NCBI RefSeq assembly: GCF_020171465.1
Contig: NZ_JAIUZR010000004.1
Span: 310,001-374,000 of the forward strand
From: Lutimonas saemankumensis
GTDB taxonomy: Bacteria; Bacteroidota; Bacteroidia; Flavobacteriales; Flavobacteriaceae
Reading direction: 5' to 3'
DNA length: 64,000 nt
Positions 35,940-45,235 of the stretch are shown here, one piece after another; the first letter of the stretch is position 1; each line of letters opens with the position of its first letter. Below the pieces are notes generated by a model that did no database searches, was not told where the DNA came from, and was given only the letters and a program-made list of their open reading frames with translations. A program made the position numbers and the translations under genes.

Positions 35940-36020
35940 TTTTGTACTTTTTTATTTCAATAATAAATTATTCATTGCAACTGTAAAGGCTGTTGGGGTG
36001 ACCAATGACATATTAACATT

Positions 36021-36881
36021 TCAGGATGAAATCAAATTTTCAATTAGACTTTTGGTTTCTATAATGTTTCCCTTTGATGATGCTCCAAACAAAACTGATT
36101 CTATTTTTTTGAATTGACTTAAATATTCGATTGCTGGTTTAGGTTTTATCGCTCCCGCTGCCAAAACCTGCATAGCGATAGGTCTGAATTCTTTTTCCTT
36201 TAAATACTTTTCGTAGAGTTCTTGACCACCACTCATTCTGAATCCTATTTTATTAATAGAACTACAAATAATAGGGTTTTCAATTCCAATAGAATTTAAA
36301 GCGTCTAACAGTTGTGGCATGTTCATAGTGATATAACCAGGTTCCGAATTGTATTTTCGCCTGATATAATTATCGAAATGTGCAAAAACATCATACATTT
36401 TTAATCCCAACACCAAATCGACCAGTACATTCTGAATAAAAATGACCGGAGTCTTGATTCCTTCGAACATTTTTAATTCAGAGTCTATCAATATTTCCAT
36501 CATTTTATTAAAATCCTTATTGACCACAGCAAGGCCTCCCTTGGCAGCCAGGCTGAATATATTCCCCGGAACATATTGTTTTATGGTTCCTAAAATTCCC
36601 AATTCAGTAACTGCATTTGCATATTTATGAGCATAAGGCATACAAGGATAAATTTCAAAATCTTGATACCTCGCCGGGTTTTTCCTCATAATTTCAGTAA
36701 TCTCTCCGATTTGATCATGCGTTGTACACATAAATGTCCCAATTCCTAAATCAATGGCCTGATCCAAGACCGCCATAATAGATTTTGTATCCTTAAAACG
36801 AATTGACTGGGCTCTTGATTTTTCATCTGATAAATGATTGACAGCGAAAAACTGGTTATCACCGTATAATACTTTATTCAT
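36021..36881 (-). CDS. TIM-barrel-like protein, aldo/keto-reductase-like, function unknown
   Basis: 287 residues from the Met of MNKVLYGDNQFFAVNHL (an in-frame Met at 36899 overlaps the previous stop). It looks like an (alpha/beta)8 barrel: AIDLGIGTFMCTTHD and the C-terminal IESVLFGASSKGNIIETKSLIE resemble the AKR 'vxxGxxxxxxI' NADPH region. I could not assign the usual AKR catalytic tetrad (Asp-Tyr-Lys-His). It follows a Gfo/Idh/MocA gene whose product is probably a partner in sugar modification. Fold-level call only. Confidence 0.6.
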   Translation of the reverse strand: MNKVLYGDNQFFAVNHLSDEKSRAQSIRFKDTKSIMAVLDQAIDLGIGTFMCTTHDQIGEITEIMRKNPARYQDFEIYPCMPYAHKYANAVTELGILGTIKQYVPGNIFSLAAKGGLAVVNKDFNKMMEILIDSELKMFEGIKTPVIFIQNVLVDLVLGLKMYDVFAHFDNYIRRKYNSEPGYITMNMPQLLDALNSIGIENPIICSSINKIGFRMSGGQELYEKYLKEKEFRPIAMQVLAAGAIKPKPAIEYLSQFKKIESVLFGASSKGNIIETKSLIENLISS

Positions 36882-36885
36882 ATTT

Positions 36886-37902
36886 CTAATTAATTGCATC
36901 CGATTTTAATAATTCTATAACCTTATCCGTGTACAAAGCCTGTTCAAAGTTATTGATCTTTCCATCCTTTCCATCCTTAACATTATTTACAAACGATTCT
37001 AACTGTGCTGAATATTCTTCTCCCCTCAGATAAAAATTCACTGGAATGGCTAGATCTGTAATGTATTTAATGGACCATCCCTTTGATAGGTTCTCCTCCT
37101 TGTTTTCTTTTTTCAAATATATTTTGATCTCTGTTGCATCGCAGATAATTTTTCCTTTCTCACCAAAAACCATTAGGCTTGTAGACATTTTTCTATAGGT
37201 CTCATCGCTCCAATTAACTGAAAGGGTACCTGACAATCCTGATTCCAGAGTTAAAGAGGAGAAAACCCCATCTTCTACATGTTTGCTGAAAAACTTTTTC
37301 AGCATTGTTCCTTTTGCCATTACCGGTTTATCAATAATTTCCTGAATTAAATTGATAACATGAGATGCATAATCGTACAAACATCCTCCTCCTTCCTCGG
37401 GCCTGGCTCTCCAATTGCCACTCTTCGACTTGGTAATTACCGGCCCGTAAGCCTCTCCTGTGAAATGAAGTAGATTACCAATAACATTATTGTTCAAGAG
37501 ACGTTTCATCTCCCTAAAGGTTCCAATAAAATGGTTATGATACCCTACTTGATTTATAATATTATTTTCAGTTGCCAAAAGAACTAATTCTGAACCCTCT
37601 TTTAGATTTAAAGTAAATGGTTTTTCACAAAAAACATGGATCCCTTTTTTTATAGCCATCTTGACAATTGAAAAGTGAAGTTTCGTTGGTGTAGCAACAA
37701 CAACAGCGTCTAGATATTGTTTTTCAAATAGCTTTTTGTAATCGTTATAAACCTTAATTTCGGGATTATACTTTTTAAACGCATTGCAGACAATTGCTGA
37801 TTTATCGCATATTGCGACCAATTCTACTCCCTCAAGTCCGCCGAGTATAGCAGCATGTGAAAGACCCATTTTGCCTAATCCAATTACGGCAATTTTTATC
37901 AT
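36886..37902 (-). CDS. Gfo/Idh/MocA-family oxidoreductase
   Basis: 338 residues. Rossmann motif MIKIAVIGLGKMGLSHAAIL, the EKPFTL signature in which Lys is usually catalytic, and the C-terminal alpha/beta domain with GGGCLYDYASHVINLIQ. It would oxidise or reduce a sugar hydroxyl/keto group with NAD(P), probably in making a nucleotide sugar for the glycan. Its start overlaps the stop of the WecG-like gene by 4 bases, indicating one operon. Confidence 0.92.
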   Translation of the reverse strand: MIKIAVIGLGKMGLSHAAILGGLEGVELVAICDKSAIVCNAFKKYNPEIKVYNDYKKLFEKQYLDAVVVATPTKLHFSIVKMAIKKGIHVFCEKPFTLNLKEGSELVLLATENNIINQVGYHNHFIGTFREMKRLLNNNVIGNLLHFTGEAYGPVITKSKSGNWRARPEEGGGCLYDYASHVINLIQEIIDKPVMAKGTMLKKFFSKHVEDGVFSSLTLESGLSGTLSVNWSDETYRKMSTSLMVFGEKGKIICDATEIKIYLKKENKEENLSKGWSIKYITDLAIPVNFYLRGEEYSAQLESFVNNVKDGKDGKINNFEQALYTDKVIELLKSDAIN

Positions 37903-38630
37903 ATTTTTTTAATTTTAAATTTTATCAATAAAAGATCTTTAAAAAAAATCATTTGATTTCCAATATTCCGCTTGAATACCTCGGGTCTTAGAAATATTCT
38001 AATAAACCACCCCAATCTCAATTTAAACCAAATAGGATGTATTGATTTTTGAGTTCCTGCATACCAATCAAAAACATTTCCAATACAAATAACGATTTTA
38101 GCATTCAATTTGTCACGATTTTTTATTGCCCATTTTTCCTGTTTTGGGCATGTCATCCCGATGAATAAAATATCTGGCTTAAAAGAGTTCACCTGATCTA
38201 TCATTAATTCATTATCCTCATCGGAAAATTCTTTCTTAAATGGAGGTGAAAAAGTTCCAGCTTCAACCAAAGGAAAATCTATTTTTAATCTACTTTCTAT
38301 TTTATTCAATACCTCTGTAGTGGATCCTAAAAAAAAAACTTTACCTCTTGTTCTTTGAAATCTACTTATGAAATGATGAAAAACATCCGGCCCCTGATTA
38401 CGTTTAATATTTTTACCTTGCAATAAAATAGAGGATAAAGCAAAATAAACTCCATCCAGTACCAGATAATCAGAATCCTTTAAAGCAAAATCAAACTCTG
38501 TATCTTTAGTTGCGATCCCATACGAATTAGGGCTTATGGTGTTGATTACTTTACAAGCACCATCTTCAATTTTTATTTTAGACAAAGAATCTGAATAAAC
38601 TTTGTAGTTCAAAGTTCTGATAAAATTCAT
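37899..38630 (-). CDS. WecG/TagA/CpsF-family glycosyltransferase
   Basis: 243 residues with the family signature FIGMTCPKQEKWAIKNRDKL and the preceding VFFLGSTTEVLNKIESRL. Such enzymes transfer an N-acetylmannosaminuronic acid or similar residue to an undecaprenyl-linked sugar in capsule or common-antigen synthesis. The donor here is not known. Overlaps the Gfo/Idh gene by 4 bases. Confidence 0.9.
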   Translation of the reverse strand: MNFIRTLNYKVYSDSLSKIKIEDGACKVINTISPNSYGIATKDTEFDFALKDSDYLVLDGVYFALSSILLQGKNIKRNQGPDVFHHFISRFQRTRGKVFFLGSTTEVLNKIESRLKIDFPLVEAGTFSPPFKKEFSDEDNELMIDQVNSFKPDILFIGMTCPKQEKWAIKNRDKLNAKIVICIGNVFDWYAGTQKSIHPIWFKLRLGWFIRIFLRPEVFKRNIGNQMIFFKDLLLIKFKIKKI

Positions 38631-38659
38631 TTCAGTACAATTTATTATTTACAAGCCTC

Positions 38660-39565
38660 CTAATTCTTAACCAGAAAAGAATCATTCAATTTATTTTGTA
38701 AATAATCCTTTATCTTCTTCAAGTTTATTTTTTCGTACAGAACAATCATATTCGGATTTATGAAAATTCTATTTGCTCCAGCTTCGTGTAATGATGTATG
38801 TAATGATACATGTTCACACTTTACCTCAACGCTAGGGTCATCATTCTCCAAAATGTAGTATTCTTTCTTTTTTAAAATATCATAATTGTATATCGTCAAA
38901 CCTCCATAAGCGGAATAGACCGGAATAAGGGGTATTCCTTTTTTTAGAAAAGACCATTTTTTCCGGTTACTATTTATTTCTCTTTCATTTTGCGCCAAGT
39001 TTTCTTTACCATATTCAACTAACGCATAAGTATCGTGAAATCTTCTCTTCAAAAATTTAGAATACGAATATCCATTGGCACATACTACGTCCCAAATATC
39101 TGATAATCCAAAAGAATGGGCTATACCATTGATTTCAAAATCCTGGATGTCCAAATCAATAACTATTACAAAATCGAATTCTTCCTGATGATCCGCCAAA
39201 AATGACATGTATTTATTCCTAAAACGAACCATTTTCGAAATCCTGTATTCAGAATAAAATTTATTTACACCATTTATATCCTTTTTGGGAATTGTTTTTT
39301 CATTATAATCTTCACATCTGACATTAACCCCCATTGAGGTTTCTTTCCATTCTTCTAACAACTCTTTGGTTCTGTCAGAACTATCGTTTTCAAAAACTAT
39401 AACTTCACTTCTTTTGAATTTTGACCTTAAAGTCTCAATTTTCGGAATATTCCTAGACAATTGTGATTCACAATTACGAACAATTGAACAAATCACAACA
39501 GATGATTCCTTCATTTTTAAATATCCTTTTTTAGCGATATTTTGGTCAATTCTCATATTTTTCAA
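38660..39565 (-). CDS. Glycosyltransferase-like protein (GT-A type)
   Basis: 301 residues. The N-terminal SSVVICSIVRNCESQLSRNIPKIETL and VIVFENDSSDRTKELLEEW resemble GT-A transferases; FVIVIDLDIQDF supplies a possible acidic metal-binding site. A second Met at 39514 (MKESSVVICS) is a possible true start. It is separated by 29 bases from the WecG-like gene and belongs to the glycan locus. The sugar is not known. Confidence 0.72.
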   Translation of the reverse strand: MKNMRIDQNIAKKGYLKMKESSVVICSIVRNCESQLSRNIPKIETLRSKFKRSEVIVFENDSSDRTKELLEEWKETSMGVNVRCEDYNEKTIPKKDINGVNKFYSEYRISKMVRFRNKYMSFLADHQEEFDFVIVIDLDIQDFEINGIAHSFGLSDIWDVVCANGYSYSKFLKRRFHDTYALVEYGKENLAQNEREINSNRKKWSFLKKGIPLIPVYSAYGGLTIYNYDILKKKEYYILENDDPSVEVKCEHVSLHTSLHEAGANRIFINPNMIVLYEKINLKKIKDYLQNKLNDSFLVKN

Positions 39566-39654
39566 TTCGGATCTATTAATCCTTTTACCTTTGATAATCT
39601 GTAAATTCTCTTATAAAATATTTCAGCCTCTGAATTAAAGTGAATATAATTGTT

Positions 39655-40548
39655 TTAAAATCCGTTTTTCAATTTGTCAATAAGCCTGTTGTAAAAAGAA
39701 AATTTTAATTTAAATTCTTTGATTAATTGAACACTCATTTTTGCCGGGGCATCAAACTCAAAGTGTTTTTTGTTTGAATTATCCAGTTTGGTATCAAATC
39801 TTCTCGTTGTTTTTGTATGAGTGGCATTTTCCCCAATTCCAATGGATTCAACTTTTGAAATAGAAGGAAATATGGTAAACTGATTACGTCTATACTGATT
39901 ATAACACCAACGAACAGCCCACGAGTCAATTTTACCTGACATTTGCTTTTCAAGCATTCTAGTTAAATCGCTGCCTCCTTTATTGAATTTTGTTTTTTCA
40001 AGAAATGATCTCTTGAAAGTTTTGTAATCCTGAATTTCCCAATCAATATCCTGCCAGGATCTTATCCAGGTTCCCCAGCCCCATGATGAAGCTCTTAACC
40101 CAATATAATAATCCGATTCCCTGCCTTTTAATGATGGTAGGTCCATAGTGTACCCGGAAATTGAAAAAATGGAAGCATCATGCTCATAGAAATCTAAGGC
40201 CTCATTCATAAAACACAAGAAATTTGGCGAGGTGATCAGGTCATCTTCAAGTACTATGACTCTTTCAAATTCATTCATTATTTTGGTGACCCCTGAAATA
40301 ACTGAGGAAGCTAATCCTTTATTAGTTTCTGAACAATAAATGGTTACACTTTTAAAACCTTCAATGGTCTTTAGATACTTTCTAACTTCATCAATTTCAG
40401 AACCTGACATACAATCTTTCGGACCATCAGAAAAAATAAATAAATCACTATCACCTGTTAAATCATTCATTTTCAAAGCCTCAACGGTCCTAATAGTTTC
40501 GTTCAACCTGTTATAAGTAAACAAGCAAATAGGTGCTAGATTTTTCAA
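39655..40548 (-). CDS. Glycosyltransferase of GNT-I-like / family 2 type
   Basis: 297 residues. N-terminal PICLFTYNRLNETIRTVEALK and FIFSDGPKDCMSG, then RVIVLEDDLITSPNFLCFMNEAL with an E-D-D metal-binding motif, and WGWGTWIRSWQDIDW. These fit a family of bacterial GNT-I-like transferases common in glycan loci. It overlaps the next upstream gene by 4 bases, so translation is coupled. Confidence 0.85.
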   Translation of the reverse strand: MKNLAPICLFTYNRLNETIRTVEALKMNDLTGDSDLFIFSDGPKDCMSGSEIDEVRKYLKTIEGFKSVTIYCSETNKGLASSVISGVTKIMNEFERVIVLEDDLITSPNFLCFMNEALDFYEHDASIFSISGYTMDLPSLKGRESDYYIGLRASSWGWGTWIRSWQDIDWEIQDYKTFKRSFLEKTKFNKGGSDLTRMLEKQMSGKIDSWAVRWCYNQYRRNQFTIFPSISKVESIGIGENATHTKTTRRFDTKLDNSNKKHFEFDAPAKMSVQLIKEFKLKFSFYNRLIDKLKNGF

Positions 40549-41393
40549 AATTCATCTTTTTTTATTCGACCATATAATTGTGGAAAAAGAACCTTTATAT
40601 AAGCCTTAAAAAAATCTAGTATCCAACGATTTCCCCAAAATTTGCGTCTGAAAACAACGTATTCCCTTATATTAAGGCCATTAGGACTGTGAAAATGTTT
40701 AAGCCGCTTTCTGAAAGAAACAGCCGGATTAAAACAGTCCTGAACATTATTAATTTCACAGCTCCCTATATAACATCTTGTTGTATAGTTTTTAAATCCG
40801 GCATTAACAGCTCTCAATCCATAATCAAAATCACCCATTGCATGGGTGTAACTGTCAGATAAATTACCCAAGCAGCTATAAACAGCATGAGGAATGAGAA
40901 CAATGTTACCGTTTATATATTTACATTGCTGTATCTCTCCATTTGGAATTACTTTTCCATTTTCAGATCTTCCTCCATAGGAAAAAATATCCTCTGAGTC
41001 TGAAATTCTGCATGCCCCAACAATTATAGACTCTTTTGCATTTTTGCCAAGGATCTCGTGATATGATTCAAATAATTCAATCAATGCGATCTTGTCTAGA
41101 ATAACATCATCATTTAGCCAAATAAAAAAATCAAAATTACCCTTTTCAATTGCAGTCTTCCATGCCAATCGCATTCCTTGATTCCAGTATAATGTTCCAT
41201 CTCCTTGAATGATTCTGACTTTCGGAAAACTGGTTTCAATTGCTGATTTCGTACCATCCGTTGAGCCATCATCCACCAGAAATATCTCAAATAAATGATC
41301 CTTTGGTTTTCTTGTATTAAAAAACTCTTTTAAACAAGTTATTGTTTTGTCTCTTCTATTATGACAAGTCATCAATACGGCAACATTTACCAT
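40545..41393 (-). CDS. Family 2 glycosyltransferase
   Basis: 282 residues. VAVLMTCHNRRDKTITCLKEF, FLVDDGSTDGTK, and DFFIWLNDDVILD supply the nucleotide-sugar site and a DxD-like metal site. The C-terminal basic segment (FRRKFWGNRWILDFFKAYIK) may touch the membrane. Overlaps both neighbours by 4-7 bases. Acceptor unknown. Confidence 0.92.
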   Translation of the reverse strand: MVNVAVLMTCHNRRDKTITCLKEFFNTRKPKDHLFEIFLVDDGSTDGTKSAIETSFPKVRIIQGDGTLYWNQGMRLAWKTAIEKGNFDFFIWLNDDVILDKIALIELFESYHEILGKNAKESIIVGACRISDSEDIFSYGGRSENGKVIPNGEIQQCKYINGNIVLIPHAVYSCLGNLSDSYTHAMGDFDYGLRAVNAGFKNYTTRCYIGSCEINNVQDCFNPAVSFRKRLKHFHSPNGLNIREYVVFRRKFWGNRWILDFFKAYIKVLFPQLYGRIKKDEF

Positions 41394-42601
41394 CTTCCTA
41401 ATTGATTAAAAAATGTTCTTACTTGATTATCATTCATTTTTCTAAACAGTTCATTTGTAACCAGGCCAGTGATTAAAAAGAAAAAGTAAAAATTCAAGTC
41501 GTATTGTGTGAATTCCTCAACAAAAGACAAACTCCATCTGGTTGCTATTAATAAACCTAATATTTTAACCAAATTATTATTGGACTTGGTTATTGCCAAA
41601 TAGGAAATTGAAAAGAGTAGAAAAAAATAGAGGCTCAGTCCTAAAATTCCATATCTCAAAATAATATTCAAGACTGCAACTTCCGAGGAATACCTGCTGA
41701 ATCCAAAAAAATTACTGAAATATGATCCATTGGCTCCTTTCCCTAAAATCAGTTCCTTTGAAGACTTAAAGGAAGTTAATACTTCATAATACAGAAATGT
41801 TCTTGAATCTTTAACCGTACTCTGTTTTGATTTTTCAGTGATACTCAAATCTTTCATTTTATCTATTTCCTGAAAAATATTATACTTTACGGTCACAGCT
41901 AAAATTAAAAACATTATTGGGGTAATAAAAAAAACTAGATGGATCCATTTAAAAAAACTTTTAGGTATGTAATTTCTAATATAATAGATACCCAATAGCA
42001 TAACAGAAATAGTTATTTTTAACATATTGGTCCTAAAAGTTAAATCAGCAAAAAAAGAAGCTATGGCAACCAAACTAATCAATATTTTCCATTTTAATTT
42101 CATGAAAGGAATGAATACTATGAAAAAAGTTACGGGGTACACTAATCTTGCATAAAGCTCCGGCTGGTCCGGAAAATTTAAATAGCCTATTGGGATAAAA
42201 GGCCAAAAAAAGGGAAACATAACCAGTAGAACGAATCCAAAGATTTTAATAACCAGGCTCAAATTAAGCCCTACAAAAAATAATAAGGACACAAAGGTGA
42301 AAGAAAACGAATTTACTAATAAAAACTTCCAGTCAAAGTAATCGTTTGCCAGAAATGCTCCTCTTAATAAATTCAATATGCACCATGAAATCCACAACAA
42401 ATAAGATATTCTTATTGTCATGGGAATTGAAAATTTCTGATTGAATGGAAGATACATCAATATAAAAATTGAAACATATATTAATCCTATGGCAACAGTA
42501 TTAAGAATACCAACTTCAACGCTGTTTTTTGTTACCATGGTTAACGTATCCGTCAAGATAATCGACACCAATGTGAATAAAATGAATATTGAATACTTCA
42601 T
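41387..42601 (-). CDS. Wzy-like O-antigen/exopolysaccharide polymerase
   Basis: 404 residues with about ten or more hydrophobic segments and a larger loop before FYYEVLTSFKSSKELILGKGANGSYFSNFFGF, the 'ELILGKG' type loop often seen in O-antigen polymerases and ligases. It would join repeat units in the periplasm. Low sequence conservation is normal for Wzy. It is the only such protein in the locus, which supports the assignment. Confidence 0.82.
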   Translation of the reverse strand: MKYSIFILFTLVSIILTDTLTMVTKNSVEVGILNTVAIGLIYVSIFILMYLPFNQKFSIPMTIRISYLLWISWCILNLLRGAFLANDYFDWKFLLVNSFSFTFVSLLFFVGLNLSLVIKIFGFVLLVMFPFFWPFIPIGYLNFPDQPELYARLVYPVTFFIVFIPFMKLKWKILISLVAIASFFADLTFRTNMLKITISVMLLGIYYIRNYIPKSFFKWIHLVFFITPIMFLILAVTVKYNIFQEIDKMKDLSITEKSKQSTVKDSRTFLYYEVLTSFKSSKELILGKGANGSYFSNFFGFSRYSSEVAVLNIILRYGILGLSLYFFLLFSISYLAITKSNNNLVKILGLLIATRWSLSFVEEFTQYDLNFYFFFLITGLVTNELFRKMNDNQVRTFFNQLGRW

Positions 42602-42675
42602 TTATCTTTTTAAATTTCCATTTCGATTAAACTGAAAATATATTTCAAAAAGTTCCAACTGAATTGATAAATAGA

Positions 42676-43362
42676 TCATTTATACTTTCTCCTAAAATCT
42701 TTAATAATTTCCATTTCTTCGATTTCAAAAGGGTCATTATCCCACCATTTCGAAATCATTAAGTCTTCATTGGTCTTTGAATCTAAGCGATATTTAATAA
42801 TTTTGGCCGGAACTCCTGCTACGATCGCAAAAGGAGGAACATCTTTTGTCACTACTGCTCCTGCCGCAACTACCGCTCCGTCACCAACTTTAATTCCGTC
42901 CATGATTATGGCTCTGGTCCCTATCCAAACATCGTTACCAATTAGGATCTTTCTATATTCTTGATAATCAGCGTCCTGGTCTACTACTTTCATTTTAAGA
43001 GGATTTCTAACCCTGTAAAAAATAGGTGAAGTTGAAAAATAATCTAGAGGGTGAGAACCTAAACCTATAATGACCTCACTGGCAATTGAGCAATAGTTTC
43101 CAATTGTAGTATTTTGAATTAGAGATTTTTGTCCGCAGTAAGTAAAATTACCAATATGGCTTTTATTTATAGTGCATCCCGATAGTATATGTGATCGGGA
43201 CCCTACAGTTGAATCACTTGTAAAGGAGGATCCACCATCAATAATGGATTTTGAAAATTTTATTTTATTCTGAATATCTCTTGCTCCTTTATTACACAAC
43301 TCCAATAATTCTTTTAAAAGTCCTAAAGGAAACAATAAAGTACGTGAAACAATTCTTATCAT
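42676..43362 (-). CDS. Left-handed beta-helix O-acetyltransferase (CatB-related)
   Basis: 228 residues. Hexapeptide repeats run from about 45 to 190, with the CatB-type end DGIKVGDGAVVAAGAVVTKDVPPFAIVAGVPAKIIKYR and a His in LGSHPLDYFSTSPIFY. It would transfer acetyl from acetyl-CoA to a sugar hydroxyl of the glycan. An 18-base gap separates it from the GT-D-like gene. Confidence 0.92.
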   Translation of the reverse strand: MIRIVSRTLLFPLGLLKELLELCNKGARDIQNKIKFSKSIIDGGSSFTSDSTVGSRSHILSGCTINKSHIGNFTYCGQKSLIQNTTIGNYCSIASEVIIGLGSHPLDYFSTSPIFYRVRNPLKMKVVDQDADYQEYRKILIGNDVWIGTRAIIMDGIKVGDGAVVAAGAVVTKDVPPFAIVAGVPAKIIKYRLDSKTNEDLMISKWWDNDPFEIEEMEIIKDFRRKYK

Positions 43363-43380
43363 ATCTATAATTTGAAATAT

Positions 43381-44331
43381 TTACCAATAGCATCCACCTT
43401 CAATCATATCTGCATTTTTTGGTTTTTCATCAATTCCAGGTCTTACCCAATTTTCATTGAATAGATTCTCATATGGCCATACAACAAATTCTTCCCATCG
43501 CTTACCCTTTATACCAAACAACAACTGAGTCACCCCTCCTAAATGTACCGCTTTCTTTCCCGATCTTTTCACATGTGCCGCCAGTGGAAAACCATAAGCA
43601 CCGCAACCTAGAATGCAAATATCGTAGTCCACCTGATCTATTTGATTTTTCATATACTCCAAGGCTTCAAACCAGGTTTTAAAATCAGTATCATTATAGC
43701 TTATGCTCTGAACAGCCTTTATCGTTTTCAATTCAAATTCAGGTAAAACAGGGCTATCAAACAACAATTCTCTTTTTTTATACTGATGCTCGATCGTTTT
43801 ATTAAAAGGATGAACAACAAGCACTTTTTTATTCTTTAAAGCAAGGGTCCATGGGTTTTCAGAAAAAAAAGGCTCCAAATCTTCAAGTACAACTTTTTTA
43901 CAATTTTTTAAATAATCCCCATAATATTTTTCTTCATTAAGCCAAGATCCCAGAATATCCAATTCTTTCATATCACTCAGCATTAATTCACAAAATTTTT
44001 CAACATAAGCTACCGTACCGGGAAAGAATCCTGAATTCCTTGTCAACTGATTAATGACCGACTTTTCCCACCACCAGGGTGGAGTGTTATTGACTATATA
44101 ACTTTTTCTGCTTCTAAACACTTTTCTTTTTACTCCAATGTAATTGGTAATCGTGCCTAATTCGCTTGACCCAAATCGTCCTATCATGCAAGGCTCCTCT
44201 GAAATCAATAATTTATGAATCAATTCCTGGGAATATTTTTTGTTAGAAAACATTTTCCAATTTCTCAATTCATTTCTTTTGCCTGTAAGTATCTGATAAA
44301 TACTTCTAACAATTTTTAAAAATAAATTCAT
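43381..44331 (-). CDS. GT-D fold (DUF1792-like) glycosyltransferase
   Basis: 316 residues. The N-terminal EEPCMIGRFGSSELGTI and the C-terminal YDICILGCGAYGFPLAAHVKRSGKKAVHLGG followed by TQLLFGIKGKRW match the GT-D-type transferases first described from streptococcal adhesin glycosylation and found in many glycan loci. The sugar added is not known. No signal or membrane helix. Confidence 0.78.
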   Translation of the reverse strand: MNLFLKIVRSIYQILTGKRNELRNWKMFSNKKYSQELIHKLLISEEPCMIGRFGSSELGTITNYIGVKRKVFRSRKSYIVNNTPPWWWEKSVINQLTRNSGFFPGTVAYVEKFCELMLSDMKELDILGSWLNEEKYYGDYLKNCKKVVLEDLEPFFSENPWTLALKNKKVLVVHPFNKTIEHQYKKRELLFDSPVLPEFELKTIKAVQSISYNDTDFKTWFEALEYMKNQIDQVDYDICILGCGAYGFPLAAHVKRSGKKAVHLGGVTQLLFGIKGKRWEEFVVWPYENLFNENWVRPGIDEKPKNADMIEGGCYW

Positions 44332-44389
44332 TTTTTAGTTCAAATTAAACAAAGATATGGGTTGCCCTTTATTGGGAACCCTCCCGATT

Positions 44390-45226
44390 TCATTTCAGTA
44401 TATATTCTTTAAAATGAAACCATTTTACAATCATTCTATTGAATTGATTCTTAAATTTAAAAAACAGAGGTTTATTGATCTCGTTTTCAACGAACCCCCG
44501 GATGGAAAAATCCATTTGAATTCCATTTGAATTGAATAAGGGAACAACTTCTTTTTTCCATCTCCCTTGGACGATTCCTGTGAATATATATGGAATAATC
44601 TCATGCTTATCCTTTATAACCCAATTACTGTCAACTACGTAAAAATTGTGGTTTTTATATTGACTCCTTTTAGAGGCAAACTCTTCAAATTGCCATGCAC
44701 TTTCATAGGATCTCAAATAGCTCAGCAAAACTTCTTTTCTCCACAAAGCTGCCTGACAGCTCACCCTGTATCGTTGATTTTTTAAAACAGGTCTGAGGTT
44801 TTTATACTTTCCGGGTTTGGTTAAGTCCGCTAATACTGACTGATCTGTAAGGTGAATACAATCAACCTCATTGTTGTCATTCATCAATTTAACATAGGAT
44901 TCTATTATCTCAACATTCACGTTTCCTCGAAAAAAATAGTCCTCTTGCAAATAAAGTATAACCTCTTCTTCTATTTTTTCAAGAGCCCTGATCAAACATT
45001 CACTCCATGCAACCCTATGAGCATCTTTCTGCTTTATACACACTCTTAAGGGAACAATATCCAGATTTTTACAATTGTAATCTTTGTATTCAGTATTGAG
45101 ATATAATTTACCTTGATAATTCTTCCAATATTTCGAAAAAAGGGTAAAAAACGGATCCCAGCAGTCATCAAAATTATCGCAGGAATTTACTAATATCGAA
45201 AAACTATTATTTGATAGTCCTTTCAT
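44390..45226 (-). CDS. Predicted glycosyltransferase-like protein, tandem paralog 1
   Basis: 278 residues. It shares a clear pattern with the next gene upstream: FSILVNSCDNFDDCWDPFFTLF, KLYLNTEYKDY, ILYLQEDYFF, CIHLTDQS, QRYRVSCQAALWRKEVLLSYLR, SAWQFEEFASKRS. Tandem duplication is likely. The ED segment in YLQEDYFF could be a metal site of a GT-A-like enzyme. I do not recognise a named family. It belongs to the glycan locus by position. Confidence 0.72.
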   Translation of the reverse strand: MKGLSNNSFSILVNSCDNFDDCWDPFFTLFSKYWKNYQGKLYLNTEYKDYNCKNLDIVPLRVCIKQKDAHRVAWSECLIRALEKIEEEVILYLQEDYFFRGNVNVEIIESYVKLMNDNNEVDCIHLTDQSVLADLTKPGKYKNLRPVLKNQRYRVSCQAALWRKEVLLSYLRSYESAWQFEEFASKRSQYKNHNFYVVDSNWVIKDKHEIIPYIFTGIVQGRWKKEVVPLFNSNGIQMDFSIRGFVENEINKPLFFKFKNQFNRMIVKWFHFKEYILK

Positions 45227-45235
45227 GATCTTTTC

